Source of the DNA: Oryzias latipes | Lineage: Eukaryota; Chordata; Actinopteri; Beloniformes; Adrianichthyidae | Length of the DNA stretch: 64,000 bases | Assembly: GCF_002234675.1 (NCBI RefSeq) | Contig: NC_019859.2 | Coordinates: 8,707,983 to 8,771,982, forward strand | Reading direction: 5' to 3' | Shown here: positions 51,001-63,314 of the stretch, in pieces | Layout: every line of letters starts with the position of its first letter | Numbering within the stretch: position 1 is the first letter of the stretch | Position numbers and translations under genes: made by a program | The notes under the pieces: model-generated | The model's database searches: none | What the model saw: only the letters and a program-made list of their open reading frames with translations | What the model was told of the DNA's origin: nothing

Positions 51001-54000
51001 AGAGCCTGATGTCTCCATGAGTGTGTATGATATAGGCAGAATTTTTCTATGTCTGTTTTGGAGAAGTTTCAGCTTTGACAGTGTTCGTACATCCATATTT
51101 GGCCGTTAGCCTAAATTCAGGCTGACTAAACATACCTTGGACTGGTTAACACTTTATTTGAAAGAGTTTTAATCCGTTTCTGAAGGACTTTAGCAGTGTT
51201 TGGGAGGGCAAAAAGAGGCTACGACCAGAATTAAGAGCCGTGGTTATGAGGTTTACTATTGCTCAACTGGACCTCACTTAAATAAAATTGAAACAAAGAT
51301 TAATACTTTCATTCTAATACTTTGAGCCCGTCTTAAAGTGCAGCGAGATTCAGCTGGGAGTGGATTTAGCTGAAGGTTGCCCTTTAGAGCCAATCTGCCG
51401 CCAGCCGAGGGTTGAACAAACACAGCTTCAGTTAAATATGGAGCCTTTCTTACTCTGGATAAGCACACTTCCTGCATTTGAGATACAGAGGCAAGCCCAG
51501 ACCTCTGGAACAAGCTCTACTGCTAGACACAAAACTGGTGTTTTCACAGCCTACAGGCTCTTCAACATGAAACCAAAATGAGCGCGGTAACTGCAGGTTA
51601 CAGTTTGTTTAAATCCACACGTAGACACAGTCCTGTGAAAGCAAACAAAAGGTTTGAAACCAGAGGAGCCGCAACTTTCCTGATGCCCCCTGACCTCCTG
51701 CAGCTAACGGGCTTCAGCCAGGAAGTCGTTTGGGGTCAAGTTTCTGAGCACTTTCCTGAGTTTAGATCGAAGGCGCCAAAAAAGAGCTGACGCTGAAGGA
51801 CACGGCTCAGATCGACGGTTGTTCTCACAGTTAGGCGCTTCGTGCGGACTAATCCCAGGACTAAACTACCAGGTTTCAAACATGCATCAAGGTGTGGAGT
51901 ATTTAGGTGAAAAACAAGAGGATCATTTTTTCTGTTTGAAGCCTGCTGGGGGGTTTCACCAGGAAAGAAGAAACGCCTTAAGACACACACTGTGCTAAAT
52001 GATCAGACATCAAAGAGATCAACATGAATAATGTGATTTCCTGCCGAGCAGCACCACAGACATGAAGTCAGTCTGGGCTTTTTTTTACATTTGCCTGAAG
52101 TTTTTTTTTACCTTTGCGTCTTCAGGTCCGCAGCCTTTGCAGCACAAAAACCTTTTGTGAAAAGGAGTTTATGATCCTTGGAACTCACTGGAATAAATGA
52201 AATCATCTTTTCTTTTCATAGTTCTTGGGTTTGTTGGATAAAGTTACAGTTTTAATATCAATTAATCAAATCCATTCATAGTTTTTCTTTTAATTTCTTT
52301 AGTTAAGCAGAAGAATTACAATTTAGTTTATTATGAATAAAATAATTAATCATTGTAATAATATAAAATAAACCTTTGTTCATTTTAATATAAATACTTA
52401 AGTGAAAACTGTTTTATTGTAAAAGCCTTTCCAATGGTCTATTAATTATTATTATGCCGTTTTTATCCTCAAAAAAACCCTGTGTTGTTTTCTAGGACAA
52501 AGTTTCTGCAGAGCGACAATAATTAAGTAGAAAGTTGCATCTTGGTTGTGGGCGTAAATGTTGTTGCGGAGCAATCCCGCCCCCCTTCCCGTAACCCATA
52601 ACTTATTTAAGCAGTTTCTTTTGTATTTTATTCTAGGATTTGAGCATTATTAGGCAGTGTTTGGCCTTTTTTAGTTACATTATGTAGTTTAGCATTGAAA
52701 GCATTTTGATTTTTGCATTAAGCATTATTCTGCACCTGAAGCTAGCTCGTCTGCTAGCTTACAGCCCCTCGCACCCCCAACCTAACATTCCCAATGCAAT
52801 ATTGGAGCCATCCAGCAGTACAGTTTTAAACGCTTCTGAAAATGGAGCAGAGCAGGGAGCTTGTGACCCACCCATCATAGTTTCTACGTAACAAATGTTA
52901 TTTTTAAAACTGACTTTTTTTGTCTGCTCCTGATTCACAACGATTTGAAAAAAGAAATACTAAGAAATGCAATTTTAAGATTAATTTTTATTACATATTT
53001 CCTCCATCGTCGGAAAAATGCCACAAAAACACAATTTTCTTCAAAGCGGGTTTTTAAAATCTGATATTGGATAAACCAGATTGATGTTTAGGATCAATGC
53101 GTTAAGACGTTTCTGCAGATCCTGATGTTCTGTTGTGAGAAGGTGATGACCGGTTCTCCACCTGCTGCTGCTGTTCAGTCGAAAATGGGCGGAGCTGCAG
53201 CAATTTTTTGTTGATGTAGGTTGAAGATGCGTTCTACTGCAGTGATTCCCAAACCACGGGCCGCAGACCGGTACCGGTCCATGAGACAGTTGGTACCGAG
53301 CCACGAAGGGGGAAAAAAATAACTCAAATTTTTTATTTTGGAAAACTACTGGACTCTCCACCACATCCAACTCATTCTTGACATCTGTCAAGTCGCTCGG
53401 TAGTGTGTTGAAAATCCATCTGCTTCTTTCCTAAAGCGGCCGCCAAACTCTAAAACGACCAAGCTAGCAAAGTTTAGCTGAAGAGAGCAAGAGAGGAAAC
53501 AGAAGAGCCTTCAACTTTAAAGAAAAAGAAAACTGCCTTTAACAGACAAAAACCAGGAGTCTTTACTGCAAATATGGATTTATTGAGACACTTGTTTCCA
53601 CTCACTATGATAAAACAAATGCATAATATTCAGCTACTAGCTGTCTAATGTACGAGGACGCGGCTAACAAAGCTGTTCAAACTCTGGAAAATACCAGGTT
53701 TAGTCTCTGTTTTTCTTTGTATTTATCCGTCACACCTTAAAACTCTGAAAAGGCTGAAGTTGGCATCGGATTTTAGCTTCAACTTTGACAATTATGGGTA
53801 AAGGGAAAACTTGCGTCACAATTTAGGGATTCCTACATGAAATCTGGTGAACAAATAAACTTTAAACCAACTGTATTAACAGAAGATGGACTTTACCCTC
53901 AAAAGTTAAGAGAAATTAGAAGCTAAAATAATTCAAATTAAAATTAAAAAATCAGACGGCCACTTTAGCCTCATACAGGCCAGTCTGTGAGAATATTGTC

Positions 54001-54391
54001 CGACACTAAACCGCTCCGTGGCCTAAAGAAGGTTGAAGACCACTGTTCTGCTTAGTTTCTACAGGTGTACTTCCTCCTCCTCTCTCTTCCGAATTTGTTT
54101 AATTAAAGTTTAAACTTCATTTCCATGTTTGTGTTTGATTTTCTCGACCTGGATAACCAAACACTTTTTAATTGATCTAAACATCTTTGAGAAGTCAGAG
54201 CTTGCAGCTTCCTGTTCTCATGTTGGAGCCTCCTTATGTATTTTAATTTTGACAAAATAAGACAGACAGTGCGAAGTGGTTTAACCCCATGAGCAGCAGT
54301 CTTACCCCAGCACGATGAGCTCGCCATATTTGACTGGTGCTTTGGTGGACACCTTGGAGGTGGAGATGTTTTCCTGACCCAATGAGAACAT
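48099..54391 (-). CDS. peli1: Pellino E3 ubiquitin-protein ligase, complete, 6 coding exons
   Basis: Pellino proteins bind phosphorylated IRAK kinases and attach ubiquitin chains in Toll/IL-1 receptor signalling. Exons in coding order: 54306-54391, 50732-50861, 50408-50509, 49558-49755, 49270-49458, 48099-48665. They join in phase to 1272 nt, 423 aa (human PELI1 418). Residues about 15-275 form the FHA-type substrate domain, with RSTESPIDFVV and STISRFACRI intact. The serine/threonine block QHSISYTLSR, the region IRAK phosphorylates in mammals, is kept. The C-terminal RING-like (CHC2CHC2) region retains Cys316, His318, Cys342, Cys345, Cys376, His378, Cys400 and Cys403. Odd: the loop before the last CPFC is four residues shorter than in mammals, and the loop before CPMC is four longer. 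The start MFSLGQEN matches mammalian MFSPDQEN; an in-frame ATG at 54445 would add 18 residues. Identity as PELI1 rests on synteny plus sequence; the a/b copy is not resolved. Confidence 0.95.
48748..48929 (-). repeat. Family B dispersed repeat, short copy
   Basis: About 180 bp with the AACCCACTCTAATCATC end on the minus strand (about 48929) and the adjacent block; the core is missing. It lies just upstream of the last peli1 exon. Confidence 0.6.
50532..50546 (+). repeat. G15 homopolymer next to a peli1 splice acceptor
   Basis: Fifteen G on the plus strand, so C15 on the transcribed strand, 22 bases upstream of the acceptor of exon 50408-50509. It serves as part of the pyrimidine tract. Confidence 0.9.
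52410..53056 (+). repeat. Family B dispersed repeat, near full length
   Basis: About 645 bp, ending TTCAAAGCGGGTTTTTAAAA. The core reads NIGAIQQYSF and is then broken by a deletion and stop. It lies in the peli1 intron 50862-54305. Confidence 0.7.
53240..54045. mobile_element. hAT-like element, 806 bp
   Basis: Ends CAGTGATTCCCAAACCACGG and GGTTGAAGACCACTG. Flanks TTCTACTG and TTCTGCTT match at 6 of 8 bases. It contains CGGGCCGCAGACCGGTACCG near the left end, a motif common in hAT families of fish. No transposase frame recognised. Confidence 0.65.
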
Positions 54392-54483
54392 CTGTGAAGC
54401 TTTCTCAGTGAAGAAAGTGTGAGGACTTTCCTGTGGCGTCACCATCAAAGCACCGCCATCAGCTCAGCTGCACAGCAGATCAC
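54392..54483 (-). promoter_or_regulatory. peli1: peli1 5' UTR with an upstream ORF overlapping an alternative ATG
   Basis: An acceptor (TTTGTCCACAG) ends just above 54483 on the minus strand. The leader contains a 4-codon upstream frame, ATG GCG GTG CTT TGA. Its stop overlaps the in-frame alternative start at 54445 as TGATG. A second AG directly precedes the annotated ATG, so a shorter exon starting at 54391 is also possible. Confidence 0.5.
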
Positions 54484-55559
54484 CTGTGGACAAACATCAG
54501 ATTCAAAAATCAACTCTCATGGTCTTAGCTGCTGACAAATGAGACATAAAACATCTTCATCTTTAGAGAACGTCACTTTAAATATTCTATTCAGAACTTA
54601 AAAATCGTCTTTTTGCATTCATAGAGGAGAACAAGAGGCCTTAAACACAACACCACTCAGAGCTACAATACACCCACAACGCCTTTGTGCGGCGAGCAAG
54701 CGGACCAAACAATGTAGGTATTCACTCCAGCACACTGAGTGGGGTTGTTAGGTGTAAAACAGTCGTTTGCATCCATGACTCACACGAGGAACACTGCAAC
54801 TGATGTGAAAACACATTTATGTCCTCAAAAAAACAAACAAGCAGAGCATTCATTTAGCGACACGGCTCCACGTCACAAGGCTGAGGGGAAACCGTCACAA
54901 CGTTAAACCGCGTCAAACTCTGCACTCATCTTAACCTGGGTTCAAATTTGTTTCTGGTTATTTAAAAAAAAAATTAAAAAGTCACCGCCAACAGGATTTT
55001 TAGAAGAGTTAGTTATGGTCAAATATTGAGGCCTTACTCTGTACTTTATTCTGAAAATATTGAGCTGATTTTCGACATAAAAGCTACTTTAATCAAACCT
55101 TTCTGCAAGTCTTTACCCTGGAGAAACCATGGGGTCAAAATTGTTTGCCATTTCCCCCCCCTTTTTAAATTTTTTGGCGACTGTAAATTGCTGCCATCCA
55201 GAATGAACAAAGAAAATGATTGTTCTTGGGTTCTCCAGGGAAAAGTATTACTGACAGAAAGTTGATTCCAAAACCAATTGAAATACTACAATGAGCAGAT
55301 TCAGAAAAAGTTTCCTTAATGTCGTCCAGACAATCATTAAAGAAAGCGTGTCTTACAGGAAATGAGACCAACAAACTCAGGACATTTGATGTGTCGACAA
55401 AAAAAGGGACAAAAGCAGGCTTCTGTTTTCAGGAAAAACTGAAACATGATTACGTTATTTACCCATAAATATTACCTTTTATCTTTTATTGCAGATAATT
55501 TTAGAAAACACTCAACTGATACAATCAGATTTTATGATTTTAATCCAAGAGAATAGATT

Positions 55560-55582
55560 CCCCCCCCCCCCCCCCCCCCCCC
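55560..55582 (+). repeat. C23 homopolymer
   Basis: Uninterrupted run of 23 C in the peli1 first intron, about 200 bp from a family B copy. Confidence 0.95.
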
Positions 55583-55784
55583 AATGTACTGATCTGCACA
55601 AAGTTCGTAAGTGCACTGAGAAAGTTTCCAAACGTACTTTTGCTGCTCTAGATGTTTTTGTGTTCCCAGAATGTTCGACTTGTGGTTTTTACTGGTCTTG
55701 CTCAATATGTGCACTAAACACTGAACTGAGATTACCTGCAAGTAAACTGAGATCTTTGTTTTTAATGGAAATTGGGGTTTTTTA

Positions 55785-56290
55785 AGACCCACACCGATGA
55801 AAATCATGCTTTTGGTGTTTGTAACATGTACTTATGGCGTTTTTCTGACGATGGAGAACACGTCTAAAGAAAATTAAGCCTAAAATTGCATTTCTGAATA
55901 TTTCTTTATTCGAATTGCTGTGAATCAGAAGCAGACGAAAAAAATAGTGATGGAAAAAAGGAGCTTATTTGTGACGAAGAAAAAAAGCAGGGCGGTCAAC
56001 CTTCCCTCATTCTGATGCATTCGCTTGCAGACGACTAGATCCATGTATGTTTTTGTTTTCCTCATCTGAGCTGCTATCGGGCTAAAAACTGTAGGTCTGG
56101 ATAGCTCCAGTTGTTGCTCAGCAGTTTTGTTGCATCGCTTATGTTAGGTTGTGGGTGTGAGGGGCTGTAAACTAGCCAGATAATGTGTAAACAGAGAGCT
56201 CTCAGAAATGCGGAGTTGAAGGGCGGTGGGCGCACTTTGTCCCAACGGCCCCGACTATCGGCAACAACTCAGAGTTGAATTGCTTTGAAT
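55785..56290 (-). repeat. Family B dispersed repeat, near full length
   Basis: About 500 bp. The minus-strand core reads GAIQTYSF, a stop, then PDSSSDEEN, so the frame is shared with the other copies apart from one nonsense change. The far terminus is lost. Confidence 0.7.
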
Positions 56291-56316
56291 AAAAACAGAA
56301 CAATAATAATTAAAAG

Positions 56317-56915
56317 TAGGCCTGCACAATATACCGCAAATTTATCGTTATCGCAATATCCAGCTCTGCAATATGCATATCGCAAAAGACGGCGAATATC
56401 GCAATAAATCGCAAACCCAAAATGTGTTAAAACAATCTTCTAGCAGCTTGAAGCATTTAACGAATCAAATAAATCCCTTTATGCTTTGACCAATCAGATG
56501 GACGCCTTCCCATTGTTGACCAATCAGATGGAGGCCTATTATGTTAACCCCTGGTCCTGAAGAGCCTCAACCCTGCCTGTTTTCCAGCTCTCCGTAACCA
56601 GCTTGCTGTTGATTGGCTGACTCAAGTGATTTCACATCCTGATTGACTGATTTTGGTTATCATTATCGAGCAGTCTAGGGAGAATTGGAAAACAGACAGG
56701 GTTGAGGCTCTTGAGGACCAGGGTTAGCCACCCTGACGTTTGTCCCCCATGTCGATGAGGGTCATTTGGAGTATAATTTTTAAACTGTTGCAATGAAATG
56801 GGAATGATGTTTTTGTTTATTTTTCTATTTGTTTATTTACCGCAAATTTATCGTTATCGCAATATTGATCACTAATATCGCATATCGCAAGTTTTCCTCA
56901 TATCGTGCAGCCCTA
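56317..56915 (+). mobile_element. Family C hAT MITE with a nested MITE
   Basis: 599 bp, ends TAGGCCTGCACAATAT and ATATCGTGCAGCCCTA. The 8-bp flank ATTAAAAG is identical at 56309-56316 and 56916-56923. It is nearly the same as the 42867-43278 copy except for an insertion of about 180 bp. Confidence 0.9.
56547..56723. mobile_element. Nested MITE with long inverted repeats
   Basis: About 177 bp. Its ends, CCCTGGTCCTGAAGAGCCTC and the partner GAGGCTCTTGAGGACCAGGG, form arms of about 35 bp that continue through AACCCTG and CTGTTTTCC. TTA flanks both sides, as expected for PIF/Harbinger-type insertion; the class is inferred. Confidence 0.75.
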
Positions 56916-58840
56916 ATTAAAAGACATTTGGATTTGGATATTTAGCAGCTTGTCAGAGTCCACTGCAACTCCTCTGCACAACAGTATATTTCAGGAAACT
57001 AAATAGGGTTCTTTGTCCACGAAAGAAAAAACACAAATCAATATCTGAGGATCAAACTAACATAAAATCTGCTTTGAAAATTGAAATTTTTTTAGTTTAA
57101 ATGTGGTTTACCGTATGTTTTATAAGAACTTGAGAAAGTCTTGGTCTTTTTTCAGCAGCGCATCACAAACATTTGTTCAACTTACGTTCTTTATGCACAT
57201 TTAGCAGTTACATTTTAGTCAGCAGTCATATGAATACTGAAATTAATTATTTTTTGCTCTTATTTTAAAGGCTTACAACAATAAAACTTAGGAGGTTAAG
57301 ATAAAATATTTTACTTTAGTAGTAAAAAGTTACTTCTATTTGAACTTATTTATTATAAATGCTTTTGAAGACAGCTTGCTTCAAGAATGACCTTTATCAT
57401 AGCCGAACAAAGATGAATAAAAATGAATAAAAAATGAAGTGCTATTGTCCTTTAAATCAAACGTATGCATATAAGACTTTAGGAATGTCTGACTACATTT
57501 TTTAGCTTGAATTTCCCTAATTTCAGCTCATTTTCTGGGACATCTTTTAGCTGAAACCTTTGTCCTAGCATGAGTAAACAGCAGCTGATGACGCACAACT
57601 GTGAGTACCATAAAACAGAGCAATCAGCCCAAAACGCCGCCTCCTCCTCCACCTCCTCCTGTGTGTGCGCCTCACACACATCCAGAGCCTGACCAGCTCT
57701 CCACCCACACGATGACTGCAACTCACCACCGCTCTGAGAAACATTTGGTGAACCGCTGTTTTACTGCTCCGATTTATGGCTTTGAACCGTCATTGGGTTC
57801 ACAATTTGCTTCCTGAAGAATTCTGGGAAATGCTTTTAAAGCATTTCCATCAATTGGTCTCAAAATGACAAATTGTTCCTCTCCATTTTTAAACAGCATA
57901 ATTACTTTCCCCAGTGGATTCATAAGAAAGTGGGCCTGGAATTTCCTGACAGCTGACAGGTTGAAGGTCTTCACCCTTTTTTTGCTGCTTCGTTTAAAAC
58001 CACTTTAGTTGTGTTGTAGGTCAATCTTTAGTTAAGCTTGGCATGCCAGCCTAGATCTGACTTCTGCAGACAGTCAGACAAAAGCGCAAAGGCCAAAGTT
58101 TTAGAATAATAAAAAAGGGGACAAAAGCAGCATCTGTGGGGGCAGATGCTTTGGTGAGGATGGGGTGTTAATCATTTTGCTATGCAGAACAAAGGAGACC
58201 AGCTGGGCTCCACAGACAAGGCAGAGCAACCACAACCGAGAAGGATCAGCCAAATAAGAAACCCATAGGCTTTAAAACCCAACTATTCACATTCGGAATC
58301 CCCAAATAAAGCGTAACAAAATGTTGTTGTTTTTTTAAACATAAATATACTTCACATTCACAACTACTTTACACCTCAAGTTTGATTCAGAGTCAGTTGA
58401 GAAGCAAATACAAAAGAAAGTTTAAGCATTTCAGGAAAAATAACATTCATTAAAATTTTGATTTTATAACAGCTATATAATAAACCTGTAGGAAGGAAAA
58501 TGTGTAGCTTTAAGAAACATCACGGTTAATCGAAACTACAAAGACGTTTTTACATAAATCCCCTATGAAAATTTTAAAACGAAACAACTTTAGGGATCCA
58601 AAGGAAATTAAATAATCTCCCGTTTACAACAAGTTTATTCTTGAATTAGTGTTAATAGACACCAGTAAGCTAGCGTTAGCAACTGACAAAAACTAAGCTA
58701 AGCTCTGAAAAGTTTTTGGTCCAGTACAACAGCAGCTAAAAAGGACATTTACACAATTTTTGTTCTTAAAGCCACCAACATTCTCCCAAAAAAAAACTTT
58801 TAGACAAACAAAGAATAAGAAACTTAAATATTAAACTCAC

Positions 58841-59060
58841 CTACGTTTTTTTTAATGTTCAAAGTACTCCAAATTTCTTCGGTGACTGAAGGAGCGATAA
58901 AGACGGTGCTTCAATTTTAAAAAGAAGGTTTAAAAAAGTCGTTCTTCATGAACAATTTTAAATGCACGCCACAACTAAAAACAAAACAAATAATAAACTC
59001 CGACGTCCTTTCTTCTCTTTGAGCGGCTGTAAGTTTCTGTCCCGTCTCTGCTCTTCTTCT
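58841..59060 (-). promoter_or_regulatory. peli1: Candidate peli1 non-coding first exon and promoter
   Basis: On the minus strand the block ends in ACGTAG followed by GTGAGT, a strong donor, at 58841/58840. Above it, at 59101-59108, lies GGCGGAAG, an ETS/GABP-type site typical of TATA-less promoters, so transcription probably starts near 59.05 kb. A 10-codon upstream ORF (58917-58949) lies inside this exon. No protein-coding start fits, so the exon is taken as 5' UTR. Confidence 0.55.
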
Positions 59061-59109
59061 TGGTGTTTACTGGCGGCACAATGCCAAACGGAATGGTGCA
59101 CTTCCGCCA

Positions 59110-61739
59110 CCTAGCGGTAGGAGTTGGGACCGAGCTTACCTCGTCAGAAAGGTTGGTTAATTTTTGAAAGATTTGAACTGAAAATATATTTTTAATTTGA
59201 ACAAGAACACCAATAAAATAATACAATTTTAAATCAATCAATGACTTATATTAATTAATGTATTTTTTTAAAAAGTACTTAAAATAAAAAATTAAGACAT
59301 TTTTGTTATTTTTTTAAATGGAATAACATTTAATTGAACTTGAATAGAAACAGAGAGATCAAAGCTGACATTTTTTAAATCAATAAATGACAATTATTGA
59401 TTGACAATTGACAAATGATAAATAAAAATAAACATTGTTAATAAAGAAAAATATATAATAAAAATAACACATTTTTTTACGAGAAACAGCAAAACTAAAT
59501 TAATAAACGGTCACCATACCAAGGGTTCCAGTTCAAATCATGGCGGGTGTAGACTTTGCATTAATATATATGAGTTTCATTTGTGGTACTTCTTCTGTAC
59601 AGTAAAAAAAACAAAAACAAAACATGTTTCATAGTTTTAAATGGGTTTTCTAACCTCCCACCCATCCGTTCCACAATGCCAGCTTTTGCTCTTCTTTAAT
59701 GGGGTTACTACATAAGTCTATTTAAGTTGACCTTGAAGAACACTGTGTAGTACTTTTACATCCTAAGTATCAGTGTTAATCACTGTCTTGTATTCATTCT
59801 GCCCAGAATTATGACATTTCACTGAATCACATTTAGGTTTCCTCTCGCTTAATTGTGTTTTCCTTTTTATTTTGGAGGGAAAACTGTGTTTTTCTTTGAC
59901 TAAAAAGAAAGTTGTCATTATTTCCAAACATAAATGTTTTTTTAATTGTCCACAATAGACTAACACATAAGGGGGGGGGGGTAATTTTTTAACTCAGCCC
60001 TGTCTGTTTTTGCTCCCGTTTGACCTTCCATCTTGCCAGTAATCACTGTTCTAACAGAATTCCCACAACTGACGAGCTTCCTGATTTTTTTTTTAGGAAA
60101 TTACAACAGAGGCTGTGTGGATGTTTCAGGTTATTGTGACAAAAGTCATCACAAGATCATGAGCCAAAAGAAAACATAGGAACCTGAGCTGTAGTATAAA
60201 AAGCAAAAATGCTTTGGTGTTGTGCAGTAAACTGTGTGCAAACATGCAGAGCAAGAAGAACCAGCGTGGCAACAGAAAACGTCACAGCAACGGACTTACG
60301 TACCTATGGTGGCATGAAGAATACACAATGTTCCACAAAGATCAGATTAACATGATTAACTGGAGAGACAGAAAGCAGCTCAAATATTACAGTTTAGAAA
60401 ATCGACTTTGACTTAAAACTATTGAAATTGAGTCTGGCTAAAAATAGACCTGAACAGTTTAAATTACTTAGATATCATGCTTGGAGAAAACTTTTCTAAA
60501 TCTTAATTTTTCCAAAACATTGACCAATAAGTGTGATTCACAACATAATTGATGTCTGACGATACGATTCATTGAGATCGGTTCTTTTCGAATGGTCCCC
60601 TTTGATCCGAGTCAGTGACCTAAAATCGATCCAGGACATACTGAACAGTGCATGTGAAGTTTTCCAGATTACTTCTCTTTCTTGTAAGAAAATCAAGTGT
60701 AAATTAGATGTCTGTACAAACAAAATAATAGTTTTTTGAGGAAAAAATGCACCTTTGCAATAATCTCAAACAACAAAAAGATTTTTAATATTCCATTTAG
60801 CTTTACTTGAACTTGTCAATTAAAAATGCAACAGTGTTGGAATCATATATTTTAACATTCAATTTTCATTGTTGCTTTATTTATTGCTTATTTATGGCTG
60901 ACTTTTTTTCCGGCGACAAGTTTATGTTAAACCCATCGATCGGACTCTGTCTCCCCCTGCTGACCACAAATAGAAATGCAACTCAGGTTTCTAGGTGTAG
61001 TTTTGTTTTGCCTTAACCCTTGTGCTATCTTAGATGACCCCACCCTTACTTTGGAGTGTTCTCCCTACCATGACAAAGGTGGATAAAGGTGGAAAGATTT
61101 CATGTAATCCATGGACACCAGTGTATGGAGTCCCATACTGTTCATATAGGACTCCATGTAATCATAGTACAATTATAGTCTTAAAGAAATGTGCATGCCT
61201 AGCTATGAGGAAATATGCTTCTTCATCTCTTTTCTCCTTTTCTTTTTCATTATTGGGCGCCAGATGGCTTTGACCTTTTTTGCTCAAGTTCCTGACGTTT
61301 TAGGCATTTGGCAATAAACTTCCCCACCAAAGGCGTCAAGTCCATCGACTAAACCAAATGTCTCCGTTTTGTGTTCTTTTCATTTGGCCATTTCACACAA
61401 AATGTAACCCAAAAAAATTATTTTTTTATACCTATATTAAAATTTAGATCATATAATGTCACGATATGACTGACTTTAAAAAAGGTTTCATAAAGTAGAT
61501 TCCCCAGAGTTTCCCCAGCCTGTACACTGAATTTGGACGAGACCCACAGTTGGATAGGCTCCCTCACCCCTCCCGTTTTAGCTCAAACACATTTCCAACA
61601 AAAGCCAAGCGCATGCAGCTGCAACTCAAGGGGCGCCAAGTCGGCTCAGGACGTGACGAAAATCCGCGAAATTTGCCCGCCTTTTTTTCTTTTTTTCTAA
61701 AGAAGCCGCCAAAAAACGGGTTCATACATTAAATTGTCC
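59110..61739. other. Intergenic region right of peli1
   Basis: Very AT-rich. It contains a partial family A MITE (61013-61124) and a short hairpin at about 61125-61156. The longest frames are under 70 codons and show no recognised domain. Confidence 0.5.
61013..61124 (+). mobile_element. Family A MITE, partial copy
   Basis: Keeps one end (TTAACCCTTGTGCTATCTTA) and about 110 bp, then diverges. It is directly followed by the inverted repeat ATGGAGTCC / GGACTCCAT (about 61125-61156). Confidence 0.65.
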
Positions 61740-61800
61740 TCCAGCTTCACAGCACCGACCCGGTCCTCAGAGCACACCGAAGACCGACCGGAACCTTCGG
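61740..61800 (+). promoter_or_regulatory. Candidate non-coding first exon of the next gene
   Basis: A CpG-containing block ending in CTTCGG followed by GTGAGT (61800/61801), a strong plus-strand donor. Upstream, 61625-61685 has CpG-rich sequence with a TTTGCCCGCC E2F-like site. In human the gene after PELI1 on the opposite strand is LGALSL, so this may be its first exon. No coding sequence is visible in the window. Confidence 0.35.
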
Positions 61801-62895
61801 GTGAGTCTGTGTTTCTTATCAACAAGTAGGATGTGAGTCGGCACGTGCTTCTTCTCAGTTTTGCAATGAAACATTCATTATATGTCAGGTGAATAAATGG
61901 GCATTTACATTCTATCTACAGAAATTGATACATTATAAAGATACATTTCAACTCTAAACTGTCTATTTAATCATAAAAATATTGTAAATCAACTAAATTA
62001 AATGGTGGAAGAAAAAATATGGAAAAAAGTAGATTTTCTTTGAAAGGTATTTTTAATTATTCAATTAACATTTCAGCACCTAAACTGTTACAGTTCGTTT
62101 TAAATTGGATTCTAAATGATAAAAAAATAGTTTTCCAGACTGAATCTGATTATATTTGCTTAATTAAAATACATGTTTTTGTGGAAATAGTATACACACA
62201 GCAGCTGACATGTATGATAGTAGCATAAAAAATATTCAAATAAATTTTATTTTGTCTTAAACCATTAAAATTTAAGGCAATGTTTAGCCGTTTCTTTGTT
62301 TCATTTAATAAAGTTGTACACTTCCTCCTCTAACGGCATCGTGAGTCAAAGTGAAAGTGAAGTCAAGTTACAATGAGAAGTAGTAATTGTAGTAAAGGTG
62401 ACCTTCTTGAGGACTATCACATTGTGTACTTTTATACATTTCATGCCATTTTAAGCTGCATTACATGGGTAGGGTCTAAGAAAGACACATAAATGCCATA
62501 TAAATGCTATTTATGGTGTCTAAGGGGTTTAGGTGGGCGGTATTTACAGTAATCATCTATTGATGAGTTTTTCTGCCATGGAAATGACTCATGTCTGACC
62601 AACTGTTATGTGGATGCTTTTAAAACGACAAAACTCATTTTTACAGTCAGTGATTCCAGTTTTTAGCTCATGTATGAAAAAGATCCTCATGCATGTAACT
62701 GTAAAGCATCTCACTAAACTGCTTTTGAAGCCTAGACATAATCTTTTGCACACAAAAAATGATAAAAAAAAGCTTCTGATTTCATAGTTTTTCTAAATGC
62801 AATTTGAGATTTAAAGAAGTATATTTGATAAAAGTCTATATTTAATGGCGAGAAAGTGACTTTCCTAAAAAGAATTCTGTAAAAACAAATCTTTA
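61801..62895. other. AT-rich region, nothing recognised
   Basis: If 61740-61800 is an exon, this is its first intron. No coding segment or named repeat was found before the family C copy at 62904. Confidence 0.5.
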
Positions 62896-62903
62896 GAATA
62901 GAA

Positions 62904-63314
62904 TAGGGCTGCACGATATGAAGAAAACTCGCGATATGTGATATTAGTAATTAATATTGCGATAACGATATAATTTGCAGTATATAAACAATTAGCAAAA
63001 CAACCAAAAATATTATTCCCATTCCATTACAACAGCTTAAAAATTATACTACAAATAACCCTTGTTGACATAGGAGGCGAACATACAACATAATAGGGCG
63101 CCATCCGATTAGTTAACAACGTGAAGGGGTCCATCTGATTGGTCAAATGCAGAAAGGGATTCTTTCGATCCAATAAACACTTCAAGCTGCCATAAGATTG
63201 TTTGGCCACATCTAAGGTAACCATTTATTGCAAATTTGCTGTCTTTTGCGATATGCATATTGCACAGCTTGATATTGCGATAACGATAAATTTGCGGTAT
63301 ATTGTGCAGGCCTA
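62904..63314 (-). mobile_element. Family C hAT MITE, perfect target duplication
   Basis: 411 bp, inverted relative to the 42867 copy. Ends TAGGGCTGCACGATATG and ATATTGTGCAGGCCTA. The 8-bp flank GAATAGAA is identical at 62896-62903 and 63315-63322. Confidence 0.9.

Larger units (their letters stand above)
54484..58840. other. Inferred peli1 first intron
   Basis: Carries a family B copy (55785-56290), a C23 homopolymer (55560-55582), and a family C hAT with a nested MITE (56317-56915). Otherwise AT-rich; no exon recognised. Confidence 0.5.

Noticed and set aside
60209-60411. Short frame starting MLWCCAVNC, which at first recalls the start of THAP zinc-finger proteins
   Set aside because: The later THAP residues (spaced Cys/His, Trp, Pro) do not follow, the frame ends quickly, and no splice-linked continuation is visible.
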